DNA from: Salipiger abyssi
GTDB lineage: Bacteria; Pseudomonadota; Alphaproteobacteria; Rhodobacterales; Rhodobacteraceae
DNA length: 64,000 nucleotides
Direction of reading: 5' to 3'
NCBI RefSeq assembly: GCF_017311415.1
Contig: NZ_JAEKIS010000001.1
Location: 1 to 64,000 of the forward strand
Shown: in pieces, positions 8,144-16,789 of the stretch
How the letters are laid out: every line of letters begins with the position of its first letter
Numbering within the stretch: position 1 is the first letter of the stretch
The notes under the pieces: generated by a model
Told to the model about the DNA's origin: nothing
The model's input: only the letters and a program-made list of their open reading frames with translations
The model's database searches: none
Translations under genes and position numbers: made by a program

Positions 8144-8219
8144 GGGACGGGGTGAGTCCGGGTGGTCGAGAGAGAGCGCCGTCCGGGCTTGTCCCTCCCG
8201 CTCTCCGAGGATCCCCGAC
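8144..8219 (+). promoter_or_regulatory. Putative leader of the methylase/helicase gene (GTGACGGG family, copy C)
   Basis: GGGACGGGGTGAG at 8144 and GAGAGAGAGCGCCGTCC share order and spacing with copies A and B; GACGG can pair with CCGTC. A further pyrimidine-rich stretch and CTCCGAGGATCC precede ATG 8220. Similarity is weaker than between A and B. Confidence 0.35.
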
Positions 8220-11200
8220 ATGAACATCTCGTCTCCCGTGACCGATCCGGTCACGCCGCTGGCGCCCGCGCCTGCGATCCTGGCTGCCGCCAATCTCATC
8301 CTTCCCCATCTCGAACGCGGTCAGCGCGTCGATGCCGCGATCCTGCGCAGTGCGATGGAGATCGCTTTCGGTGCGTCCGACGCCACCGGCGTCTGGGACT
8401 GGAAGCTGGCCTACGAGGCCTGCGAAGTCGCCACGGTTCTGTTCCTGCGCAAATACGGAAAGGCGCTTTTCCGCAAAGCCGGTTCTCCGGTTTCCCGGCT
8501 CGATCCTCTGGCGAAGATCGCGGGGTTGTTGGCGACGCAGACCCGGCGCTCCGAGGAAAGCCAGAGCTTCCAGCAGTTTTCGACGCCTCTGCCTCTCGGC
8601 TTTGCCGCCCTGACCGCGGCCGCGATCACTCCCGATGACGTGGTGCTGGAGCCTTCGGCAGGCACCGGCCTCATGGCGATTCTCGCCCAGACCGTCGGCG
8701 GCTCGCTGATCCTCAACGAACTCGCCGACACCCGCGCCGATCTTCTCGCTTCCCTCTTTCCGGCCTGTCCCGTCACCCGGTTCGACGCCGCCCAGATCGA
8801 CGATCATCTGGCCCAGGACGCCATTCCTTCCGTGGTGCTGATGAACCCGCCATTTTCGGTCATGGCCAATGTCGAGGGACGGATGGCGGATGCTACATAT
8901 CGTCATGTCGCCTCGGCGCTGGCCCGGCTCACCCCCGGCGGTCGGCTGGTCACGATCACCGGCGCCAACTTCGGACCGGAAGCTCCAGCCTGGCGCGAGG
9001 CCTTCATGCGCCTGCAGGAACGCGGCCGCGTGGTCTTCACCGCGGCCATCGATGGCGCAGTCTATGCCAAGCACGGCACCAGCATCGACACGCGGCTGAC
9101 CGTCATCGACAAGCTGCCAGCGGACGATCCGTCCGTCTTCCCGGCCTCGGCAGGGATCGCGCCTGATATCGCCACGCTGATCGGCTGGATCGAAAGCCAG
9201 CTTCCGCCGCGCTTGCCGGCGTCGCTGCCGAAGGTCTCTTCTCCCGCTCCGGCGACTGCCCCGAAGACCGTACGCGGCTATCTCGCTCGCGCCGCAGCGT
9301 CCCGACCTGTCGCCGCACCGGCGTCCGATCCCAAGGGCGTGGACCTCGCCTATGAGACCGTGGATTGGACACCGCCCGAGGGCGCGCGGCTGTCCGATGC
9401 GATCTATGAGGAATATGCGCTGCAATCGCTGCGCATCCCCGGCGCCGAGCCGCACCCGACCAGGCTGGTGCAATCCGCTGCCATGGCCTCGGTCGCGCCG
9501 CCAAAGCCGTCCTACCGGCCCATGCTGCCGTCCGACATCCGTACCCGTCTGTCGGACGCCCAGCTTGAAACGGTGATCTATGCCGGTGAAGCCCATGCCG
9601 ATCACCTCGCCGGGGCCTGGGCCATGGATGAGCAATTCGACAACGTGCGCGCCGCCGCCGAGGATGCTGCCGGCGCCGTCCGTTTCCGCCGGGGCTTCAT
9701 GCTCGGTGACGGCACCGGCGCTGGCAAGGGGCGCCAGTCGGCCGGAATCATCCTCGACAACTGGCTGCGCGGTCGCCGCAAGGCGGTCTGGATCAGCAAG
9801 TCCGACAAGCTGATCGAGGATGCGCAACGTGACTGGTCGGCGCTCGGCATGGAGCGTCTGCTGGTTACGCCGCTCGCGCGCTTCCCTCAAGGCGCGAAGA
9901 TCACGCTGACGGAAGGCATCCTGTTTACCACCTATGCCACGCTGCGCTCCGTCGACCGCGGAGAGAAGGTTTCGCGCGTGAAGCAGATCGTCGAATGGTT
10001 GGGCAGGGACTTCGATGGGGTCATCATTTTCGACGAAAGCCATGCGATGCAGAATGCCGGTGGCGGCAAGGGAGACCGCGGCGATATCGCCGCTTCGCAG
10101 CAGGGACGCGCAGGCCTGCGGCTCCAGCATGCCCTGCCGGATGCCCGCGTGGTCTATGTCTCGGCAACCGGGGCCACGACCGTCCACAACCTCGCCTATG
10201 CACAACGGCTCGGTCTCTGGGGTGGCGAGGATTTCCCGTTTCAGACCCGCGCCGAGTTCGTCGAGGCGATCGAGGCCGGCGGCGTGGCGGCCATGGAAGT
10301 GCTGGCTCGCGATTTGCGTTCTCTCGGCCTCTATACCGCGCGCTCGCTCTCCTATGACGGCGTGGAATACGAGCTGGTCGAGCACAAGCTCACGGATGAG
10401 CAGCGCCGCATCTATGACGCTTACGCTGCGGCGTTCGCCGTGATCCATGGAAACCTGGACGCGGCGATGGAGGCGGCCAACATCACCGGCAGTGAAGGCA
10501 CGTTGAACCGCCAGGCCAAGTCGGCGGCACGTTCGGCCTTTGAAAGCACCAAGCAGCGCTTCTTCGGCCACCTGCTGACCTCGATGAAAACCCCGACGCT
10601 GATCCGTTCGATCGAAGCCGATCTGGAGGCGGGCCATGCCGCCGTCATCCAGATCGTCTCCACCGGCGAGGCACTGATGGAACGGCGGCTGGCGGAAATC
10701 CCCACCGAGGAGTGGAACGACATCTCCGTCGATGTCACGCCGAGAGAATATGTCGGCTCGTACTTGCAGCATTCCTTCCCGGTGCAGCTCTACGAACCCT
10801 TCACCGACAGCGAAGGCAACCTCTCTTCGCGACCGGTGTTCCGGGACGGTCAGCCGGTCGAGAGCCGCGAGGCCGTGGCCCGGCGCGACGAGATGCTCGA
10901 ACGGCTCGGCTCGCTGCCGCCGGTTCCGAGCGCGCTCGACCAGATCGTGCAGCGCTTCGGCACGGATGTGGTGGCGGAGGTCACGGGGCGGTCCCGGCGC
11001 ATCGTGCGCAAGGGCGATGGCGCATCGGCACGCCTGGCCGTCGAGAACCGTGCGCCCTCCGCGAACCTTGCCGAGACCTCGGCCTTCATGGATGATCAGA
11101 AGCGCATTCTGGTCTTCTCGGATGCCGGGGGCACCGGGCGCAGCTATCACGCGGACCTTTTGGCGCGGAACCAACGGCTGCGGGTGCATTACCTGCTGGA

Positions 11201-12542
11201 ACCGGGCTGGAAGGCCGATACCGCCATTCAGGGGCTGGGGCGCACCAACCGCACCAATCAGGCGCAGCCACCGCTCTTCCGGCCGATCGCCACGGATGTG
11301 AAGGCCGAGAAGCGCTTTCTCAGCACGATCGCCCGCCGTCTCGACACGCTGGGCGCAATCACCCGCGGCCAGCGCCAGACCGGTGGTCAGGGCCTGTTCC
11401 GGCCCGAGGACAATCTGGAATCCGCCTATGCCCGCGATGCGCTGCGCCAGCTCTATCTGCTGCTCGTGCGGGGCAAGGTCGAGGGATGCTCACTCGAACG
11501 GTTTGAGTCCGCCACCGGCCTGAATCTGATGGGCGCGAACGGCATCAAGGACGACCTGCCGCCGATCACCACCTTCCTGAACCGTCTTCTGGCGCTGACC
11601 ATCGAGTTGCAGGGCGTCCTGTTCTCGGCCTTCGAGCAGCTTCTGCAGGCCCGGATCAACGGGGCGATTGCATCCGGCACCTATGACATGGGGCTGGAGA
11701 CGCTGCGTGCCGAAAGCTTCATCGTCACGGACCGGCAGGTGATCCACACCCATCTCAGCACCGGCGCGGAAACCCGGCTCCTGACGCTCACCGAGCGCAA
11801 ACGCAATCAGCCGGTCACGCTCGATGCAGCCCTCGCGGAACTGAGTGATCCGCGTGCCAAATTGCTCATCAATGAGCGATCCGGTCGTGCCGCCGTGCAG
11901 ATCCCGACCACCAGCGTCATGCTGGATGATGGTGAGATCGAATGGCGTGTGCGGCTGATCCGGCCGATGGAGGCGATGAACATTCCGGTGCGCGCGATGG
12001 GCGAGACCCATTGGCTTGAGGCCGACCGTGCCGCCTTCAGCGCGGCCTGGAAGGCGGAACTGGCCGAGGTGCCGGAGTTCACCGACACCATCCTGCATAT
12101 GGTGACGGGGCTGCTGCTGCCGATCTGGAAACGCCTGCCGCAGGACTCCTCCCGCGTCTATCGGCTCCAGACCGACGAGGGCGAACGCATCATCGGTCGC
12201 CGGGTATCGCCGGCATGGGCTGCCAATGCCTCGACAAGTGGTGTAACCAGCAGCCTGACACCGGATGCCGCCTTTTCCGCGCTGATCGAAGGTCGCACGA
12301 TTCTTGATCTGGCTGAGGGGCTGCAACTGCGCCGTGTCCGGGTCATGGGCGCCAACCGGATCGAACTGACCGGCTTTACTGACGCGATGCGTGACCGGAT
12401 GCGGGCCTATGGCCTCTTCAGTGAGATCATCTCCTGGAAGCTGCGCTTCTTCGTGCCGGTGGACGCATCGGGGCCGGCGATCATCGGCAAACTGCTCGAC
12501 CGTTTCCCGATCGAGCGCATTTCCGAGCGGGGGGCTGCGTGA
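8220..12542 (+). CDS. Strawberry-notch-like methylase/helicase fusion protein
   Basis: 1440 aa. The N-terminal part is an adenine-N6-methyltransferase-like domain with SAM loop EPSAGTG (about residue 144) and catalytic NPPFS (about 208). The middle and C-terminal parts form an SF2 helicase of the strawberry-notch type: Walker A-like GDGTGAGKGRQ (about 495), DESHAM box (about 605), and a C-terminal motif region with GLGRTNRTNQAQ. These giant proteins are conserved in ICEs and plasmids and probably modify and remodel incoming DNA. The start is ATG 8220 just after the leader; the stop overlaps the Toprim gene, so the two are translationally coupled. Confidence 0.88.
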   Translation: MNISSPVTDPVTPLAPAPAILAAANLILPHLERGQRVDAAILRSAMEIAFGASDATGVWDWKLAYEACEVATVLFLRKYGKALFRKAGSPVSRLDPLAKIAGLLATQTRRSEESQSFQQFSTPLPLGFAALTAAAITPDDVVLEPSAGTGLMAILAQTVGGSLILNELADTRADLLASLFPACPVTRFDAAQIDDHLAQDAIPSVVLMNPPFSVMANVEGRMADATYRHVASALARLTPGGRLVTITGANFGPEAPAWREAFMRLQERGRVVFTAAIDGAVYAKHGTSIDTRLTVIDKLPADDPSVFPASAGIAPDIATLIGWIESQLPPRLPASLPKVSSPAPATAPKTVRGYLARAAASRPVAAPASDPKGVDLAYETVDWTPPEGARLSDAIYEEYALQSLRIPGAEPHPTRLVQSAAMASVAPPKPSYRPMLPSDIRTRLSDAQLETVIYAGEAHADHLAGAWAMDEQFDNVRAAAEDAAGAVRFRRGFMLGDGTGAGKGRQSAGIILDNWLRGRRKAVWISKSDKLIEDAQRDWSALGMERLLVTPLARFPQGAKITLTEGILFTTYATLRSVDRGEKVSRVKQIVEWLGRDFDGVIIFDESHAMQNAGGGKGDRGDIAASQQGRAGLRLQHALPDARVVYVSATGATTVHNLAYAQRLGLWGGEDFPFQTRAEFVEAIEAGGVAAMEVLARDLRSLGLYTARSLSYDGVEYELVEHKLTDEQRRIYDAYAAAFAVIHGNLDAAMEAANITGSEGTLNRQAKSAARSAFESTKQRFFGHLLTSMKTPTLIRSIEADLEAGHAAVIQIVSTGEALMERRLAEIPTEEWNDISVDVTPREYVGSYLQHSFPVQLYEPFTDSEGNLSSRPVFRDGQPVESREAVARRDEMLERLGSLPPVPSALDQIVQRFGTDVVAEVTGRSRRIVRKGDGASARLAVENRAPSANLAETSAFMDDQKRILVFSDAGGTGRSYHADLLARNQRLRVHYLLEPGWKADTAIQGLGRTNRTNQAQPPLFRPIATDVKAEKRFLSTIARRLDTLGAITRGQRQTGGQGLFRPEDNLESAYARDALRQLYLLLVRGKVEGCSLERFESATGLNLMGANGIKDDLPPITTFLNRLLALTIELQGVLFSAFEQLLQARINGAIASGTYDMGLETLRAESFIVTDRQVIHTHLSTGAETRLLTLTERKRNQPVTLDAALAELSDPRAKLLINERSGRAAVQIPTTSVMLDDGEIEWRVRLIRPMEAMNIPVRAMGETHWLEADRAAFSAAWKAELAEVPEFTDTILHMVTGLLLPIWKRLPQDSSRVYRLQTDEGERIIGRRVSPAWAANASTSGVTSSLTPDAAFSALIEGRTILDLAEGLQLRRVRVMGANRIELTGFTDAMRDRMRAYGLFSEIISWKLRFFVPVDASGPAIIGKLLDRFPIERISERGAA

Positions 12543-13588
12543 TGGCACGTCTCAACGCTTCCGAGCTGGCGCAGCGTCTCGGCCGACAAGCGGAGGCGGT
12601 GTGTCGGCACTACCTGTCGAACGGTCGCAGGCAGGGCAATTACTGGCAGGTTGGAGATGTCCAGAACAGTCCCGGCCGCTCCATGTTCGTCCGTCTGACC
12701 GGGCCGGAGTCTGGCAAGGGCGCAGCCGGCAAATGGACCGATGCGCAGAGCGGGGAACATGGCGATCTGCTCGACGTGATCGGCGAAAGCCTCGGCCTCA
12801 TCGATTTTGCCGACGTTGCCGAGGAAGCCCGCCGCTTCCTCAGCCTGCCGCATCCCGAACCGGAGCCAAAGTCCCGCCGATCGCGAACACCGCCAGCACC
12901 ATCTGGATCGTCCGAAGCCGCCCGTCGCCTCTGGCGCATGACGCAGCCGCTCACCGGCAGTCTCGCAGAGGCGTACTTACGGCAACGCGGCATTGCGGAT
13001 TTACGCGAAACCGAAAATCTGCGTTTCCATCCGACCTGCTACTGGCGGCCGGAGGGCGGCGACCCAACCGAAACCTGGCCCGCCATGATTGCCGCCGTCA
13101 CCGACCCCGATGGCAGGATCACCGGCGCGCATCGCACCTGGCTCCAACGGGACGGCTCTGGGAAAGCGCTGGTCGATCCGCCGAGAAAGGCGATGGGAGA
13201 GCTGCACGGAAACGCTGTCCGGTTTGGCGAGGCGCAGGATGTCATGGCGGCAGGCGAGGGGATTGAAACCATCCTCTCGCTGCGGCAGGCATTGCCGTTT
13301 CTGCCGATGGCCTCCGCACTTTCAGCCGGGCATCTCTCCGCCATCCAGTTCTCCCCGCATCTGCGCAGGCTCTATATCGTCCGCGACAACGATCCGGCAG
13401 GTAACGCCGCGCGGGACAGCCTGGTGGACCGGGCCATTGGGGCCGGGATCGAGGCGATCACGCTTTCGCCCATGCTGGGAGATTTCAACGACGATCTCGT
13501 CAGCTTCGGACTGGAGGCGCTTCGGGCGCAGATCCGGGTGCAAATCGCTCCCGAAGACGTCAGCCGCTTCATGGCGCTTGCGTCATAG
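12542..13588 (+). CDS. Toprim-domain primase-like protein (DUF7146 type)
   Basis: 348 aa; ATG 12542 overlaps the upstream stop (TGATG), with a GTG at 12539 as the other option. The N-terminal half has a zinc-ribbon-less primase-like region (HYLSNGRRQGNYWQVGD, GKWTDAQSGEHGDLLDV). The C-terminal half is a Toprim domain with AAGEGIETILSL and IVRDNDPAGNAA, the acidic metal-binding motifs of DnaG-like and topoisomerase enzymes. It is likely to work with the preceding helicase in replication or establishment of the element. Confidence 0.85.
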   Translation: MARLNASELAQRLGRQAEAVCRHYLSNGRRQGNYWQVGDVQNSPGRSMFVRLTGPESGKGAAGKWTDAQSGEHGDLLDVIGESLGLIDFADVAEEARRFLSLPHPEPEPKSRRSRTPPAPSGSSEAARRLWRMTQPLTGSLAEAYLRQRGIADLRETENLRFHPTCYWRPEGGDPTETWPAMIAAVTDPDGRITGAHRTWLQRDGSGKALVDPPRKAMGELHGNAVRFGEAQDVMAAGEGIETILSLRQALPFLPMASALSAGHLSAIQFSPHLRRLYIVRDNDPAGNAARDSLVDRAIGAGIEAITLSPMLGDFNDDLVSFGLEALRAQIRVQIAPEDVSRFMALAS

Positions 13589-13604
13589 CCAGAGAGGGCC
13601 GTGA

Positions 13605-13624
13605 GCGGGGATGACTGATCCCGC
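13605..13624 (+). terminator. Hairpin after the Toprim gene
   Basis: GCGGGGAT (13605-13612) and ATCCCGC (13618-13624) form a 7-bp stem 17 bases after the stop at 13588. No T-run follows. Probably an RNA end or processing structure. Confidence 0.4.
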
Positions 13625-13708
13625 CATGGGCAAGGGGGTGTTGCACCTCGGCAAGGTGACCGCGCCTTGGCCTTCTTGAGAGGGCGAGCGGCCCACAAAC
13701 GCTCCGGC

Positions 13709-13877
13709 CCGGCAATGGCAGCGCCCAACTGATTTCCGTCGGCGGGCAAGCCCGCCTTTACAGCGCGAAGCAAATCAGCCGGGCTTTGCCATCAAGGCCC
13801 TCGCAAAGGGCTCGGGCTGCCAGGCCGGAGCGCCCGTGGGCTTGTCGTCGCCATCAAGGCCGCGACGGTCGCGGTCC
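13709..13877 (+). ncRNA. Candidate structured leader RNA, copy 1 (before the DUF2493 gene)
   Basis: The 13589-13895 stretch has no gene. Inside it an outer stem CTGATTT/AAATCAG (13729-13735 and 13772-13778) encloses hairpin GGCGGG-CAAG-CCCGCC (13741-13756) and the strand CAGCGCGAAGC. About 80 bases later a hairpin GG-CCGC/GCGG-bulge-CC (13858-13877) ends 18 bases before ATG 13896. All these elements recur in the same order before the DUF736 gene (20640-20807), where the outer stem differs on both sides yet still pairs. This supports an RNA element, most likely a cis-regulatory leader. Confidence 0.55.
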
Positions 13878-13895
13878 AGCCGAAGGACACATCCC

Positions 13896-14822
13896 ATGTA
13901 TGCCCATGACGAATTCGAACCCGATCACAGCACGTCTCCCACCGCCCATGTCATCGACGCGCTCGAACTCTACGGTTACCGTCCTGCCGAGGGCGAGGCC
14001 GACCCTCGGATCACGCCCGAGGATACCGCCATCCAGGGCGCGGTTGCCGACATCTTCGATGCCCTGATCTCCACCATGGCCGACACCAGCCTCGATTTCG
14101 ACCTCGACGAGATCATGTGGTCCACCGTCAATACCTTCCACCGCGCCGTCGAGCGGATCGAACGCAAACTCGACGATAACGAGCAGGCCCAGAAGCGCCT
14201 TCAGCGCGAACAGGACGGAAGCGAGGTGAAATCTGTCCAGTTGGAGACCCTGATCGGCATCGGACAAAACCTGATCGAGCGCCGCGACAGCATGGAGACC
14301 TTCCGCGACACTGCCGCCGACCTCTTCCTGCGCACCACAGGCACGCCCTGGTCGCCGCGCTCCGGATCACGGGTCAACCATCGCCAGATGACCTCGGCCA
14401 TGATCGACAGTCGCGACTTCATCGCCGCCAAACGCAAGGCCGACAACGAGCTGATTTTGCCCGCCGGGCCGAAGATTGCCTTCTCGGGCGGAGATACCAC
14501 CGATCACCGGCTGATCTGGGACAGGCTCGATCAGGTTCATGCCAAGCACCCCGACATGGTGCTCCTGCACGGCGGCAGCCCGAAAGGCGCCGAACGCATC
14601 GCCGCGACCTGGGCCCACAATCGCAAGGTGCCGCAGGTCGCCTTCAAGCCCGACTGGGTGAAACACGCCAAGGCTGCGCCGTTCAAGCGCAACGACCGGA
14701 TGCTCGACACGATGCCGATCGGGGTCATCGTCTTCCCCGGCACGGGTATCCAGGAAAATCTCGCCGACAAGGCTCGCAAGATTGGCGTTCCAGTCTACCG
14801 CCTCGCAAAGGGCAGCGCGTGA
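13896..14822 (+). CDS. DUF2493 (SLOG/YspA-like) protein
   Basis: 308 aa from ATG 13896. The C-terminal third is a Rossmann-like DUF2493 domain of the SLOG superfamily: IAFSGGDTTDHRLIWDRL, VLLHGGSPKGAERIAATW and VIVFPGTGIQENLADKA. SLOG domains bind nucleotide-type ligands and act as sensors or processors in conflict and stress systems. The N-terminal two thirds are helical with coiled-coil potential (about residues 85-140). It closes the left backbone segment; the accessory island begins just after its stop. Confidence 0.85.
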   Translation: MYAHDEFEPDHSTSPTAHVIDALELYGYRPAEGEADPRITPEDTAIQGAVADIFDALISTMADTSLDFDLDEIMWSTVNTFHRAVERIERKLDDNEQAQKRLQREQDGSEVKSVQLETLIGIGQNLIERRDSMETFRDTAADLFLRTTGTPWSPRSGSRVNHRQMTSAMIDSRDFIAAKRKADNELILPAGPKIAFSGGDTTDHRLIWDRLDQVHAKHPDMVLLHGGSPKGAERIAATWAHNRKVPQVAFKPDWVKHAKAAPFKRNDRMLDTMPIGVIVFPGTGIQENLADKARKIGVPVYRLAKGSA

Positions 14823-14956
14823 GCGCTGCACTTCCACGAAATGACCGCGCAGCTTCCTGCTTCCGTTACGGTGGGCGGAGAGCCGATATTCGCTGCAGAT
14901 CGAATGAACGACTGGAATAGAGGTGAAACGGCGAATAGGTTGGTCTTACCACCTTC

Positions 14957-16249
14957 TCATAGCTTCTTGAGCATCTCAATTTCGCGAAGTGCTGCCCGTT
15001 CAAAGCGTTTAACTTGCTGAGAGATCTTCTCATCGCCCGCGAATGCGGCGGCGCTTCGGCGGCCATAGGAAGAAAAATTTCTGACGATACGAAGCCCCTC
15101 TTCATCGCGCACCTTCAGATGGGTGAAGCGGCGATACAGGCGCTTGGTGTGTGCCTTTGTAGACTTTCCAGAAGCGATGTTCCGCTCTGCGATCTTGCGG
15201 GTCCGACGCACCGCTCTTCGCATCTTCCGCCACTGGCGAGCGAGTGAGCTTTCTCTGATGGTTGGCCCGGATTCGTGCAGCGCGAAGCCAAGGTATTGAG
15301 CTGCTTTCCCTACGACTGCGCCCGTGCCTGTGAATTCGGTCCTTTCGGTTTTATGTGGTGATATCTCGAGCTTCTCTGCCTTGATTAGATCCATGATCTT
15401 TGCTTCGGCAGCTTTGGCGTGAGTAGGGTCACAGATTACCAAAATGTCGTCTGAATACCGGCGATAGAGTGCGCCAATGCTGTCGCAGTAGGCGCGTGCC
15501 GCCGTGTCGAAATCGATCATGTATAGGTTCGACACGGCTGCACTGATCGGCGTGCCCTGAGGAACACCTCTCCGATAGCCTTTTGCCAGTTCCGGGTTCG
15601 GGTGGAACTTGATGCCATTGGCTTTGAGTTCTTCGACACTGGCGATCCTGACCCGGCTGTTTTCCTTGAGCCGAGTGGAGAATGTTGGGTTCGCCTTAAG
15701 CTCTTCCATATCGACGTAGTGGAAGGCGGTAATTGATCGAAATACTCGCATCCAGTGTTCGGGGAGCGACGCTACGCCCAGCAAGGCCTTCAGGCGGCGC
15801 TTCAGGAGTGCGTGGTCAAGGTTGTCGAAGAAGCTACTGACGTCGAAAGCCAGTATCGTGACAGGGGCATGGGTCTTGGCATACGCAAACACCTCTGCTG
15901 AGAAATCGTAGTTTCCGCGTCCGAGGGCACGATAGGCCAGAACGCTGTCGGACAGACCTGCGGCGTCATAATGGGCGTCCAGCAACTTATTCATCTCTCT
16001 GGCATAGAAGGAAAGTATGCAGGCGTCCCGATGCGATGCATACTTGATAGGGCGATCTTTCGAGGTGATCGTCCGGGTACCGGTCTTTGGGCACTTCTTG
16101 TAGCGTTTTTCTGACTTGGTGTAGTGCAGGAGAGGGAGGAACGAGTGCTTGAGCACGAAGCCGGGGTCCATCACCTTACCGGCGAACTTCTCGCCTACGG
16201 GCAGATCGAAATGGCGGTAGCCTCTGGACTTAAACCAATCGAGCGACAT
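14957..16249 (-). CDS. Reverse transcriptase of the DRT/Abi-like (unknown group) or retron type
   Basis: 430 aa from ATG 16249, with a strong AAGGAGG four bases upstream. RT motifs are in order: A FDVSSFFDNLDH (135-146), B RGVPQGTPISAAVSNLY (227-243), C YRRYSDDI (262-269), D around KLEISPHKTERTEF (293-306), E QYLGF (318-322). Both catalytic Asp of SDD and the motif A Asp are present, so it should polymerise DNA. There is no maturase, endonuclease or integrase domain, which excludes a group II intron ORF. The single-gene layout with a structured non-coding region upstream resembles defence-associated RTs such as DRT2, but I cannot place the clade. It sits in the accessory island next to the graspetide operon. 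Confidence 0.85.
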   Translation of the reverse strand: MSLDWFKSRGYRHFDLPVGEKFAGKVMDPGFVLKHSFLPLLHYTKSEKRYKKCPKTGTRTITSKDRPIKYASHRDACILSFYAREMNKLLDAHYDAAGLSDSVLAYRALGRGNYDFSAEVFAYAKTHAPVTILAFDVSSFFDNLDHALLKRRLKALLGVASLPEHWMRVFRSITAFHYVDMEELKANPTFSTRLKENSRVRIASVEELKANGIKFHPNPELAKGYRRGVPQGTPISAAVSNLYMIDFDTAARAYCDSIGALYRRYSDDILVICDPTHAKAAEAKIMDLIKAEKLEISPHKTERTEFTGTGAVVGKAAQYLGFALHESGPTIRESSLARQWRKMRRAVRRTRKIAERNIASGKSTKAHTKRLYRRFTHLKVRDEEGLRIVRNFSSYGRRSAAAFAGDEKISQQVKRFERAALREIEMLKKL

Positions 16250-16435
16250 TGAACCTCCTTGTCGCAGAGTTCGGAGGACTGGCCCTGACCCTGGGCTCCG
16301 GTTTTCAGGCCGGGCGTCCCCCGAACGCACGCCACCTTCTGTCAGCGTATACGTTCAGCGTGTCTTCTCCGAACGCCTCGCAGACACGGGTCTCGAAACG
16401 CGAGGTGGTATAATGTAACCGTGGAGGTCCGAGCG
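16250..16435 (-). ncRNA. Candidate non-coding RNA region upstream of the reverse transcriptase
   Basis: No reading frame spans this stretch, but it is rich in pairing: GTTCGGAG (16269-16276) and CTCCGAAC (16366-16373) are perfect inverted partners about 90 bases apart; between them lie CCGG-TTTTCAGG-CCGG and the palindrome CGTATACG flanked by CAGCG and TTCAGCG. Retrons and DRT2-like systems encode their template RNA exactly here, upstream of the RT. Whether this RNA is made, and its ends, cannot be told from sequence alone. Confidence 0.4.
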
Positions 16436-16714
16436 ATGCTCAGTGTCTCATTCAGTCTGGCTCTGGTCGCGGCGATGCTGTTCGGCATCGTGCTGCCAGG
16501 TCACCATAAAGAGGTTGACAAGTTCAACGGCCAAACCCGCAAGCCAATTCCCGCAGGCAAATGCGATGTAGTGAGCGGATTCCCGCCATGCAAGACTGCA
16601 AGGAGCATTTTCTGGAAATTTGGACAGCATTCACTCGAAGACGACGTCGTAGGGCTTTCAGTGGGCAAAGTATTAATGACGGCTTTGCGCTGGAAATTGA
16701 AACTCGTTCTTTGA
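16436..16714 (+). CDS. Possible small secreted or membrane protein, 92 aa, divergent from the RT
   Basis: ATG 16436 has GGAGG 8 bases upstream (16423-16427) and a perfect TATAAT at 16409-16414, but no clear -35 box. The first 20 residues (LSVSFSLALVAAMLFGIVL) look like a signal peptide or anchor; the rest has two Cys (KCDVVSGFPPCK) and no known domain. Base composition is more AT-rich than the backbone. It could be a chance frame overlapping the candidate RNA region, or a small effector linked to the RT. Confidence 0.3.
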   Translation: MLSVSFSLALVAAMLFGIVLPGHHKEVDKFNGQTRKPIPAGKCDVVSGFPPCKTARSIFWKFGQHSLEDDVVGLSVGKVLMTALRWKLKLVL

Positions 16715-16789
16715 CTAGGGTGAGGCTCTGGCCTGCGAAAATGTGGCTTCAGCCGGATCGGCCCTAAGCCTTTATAGCGTGGCAATCGA

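Noticed and set aside
8052-11189. 1045-codon open frame on the minus strand
   Set aside because: It is the antisense shadow of the methylase/helicase gene; its product is His/Arg/Gly-rich with no domain, as usual for antisense frames in high-GC DNA.
14957-16249. Group II intron-encoded protein
   Set aside because: No maturase (X) or HNH domain and no intron boundary or domain V-like hairpin found next to the RT.
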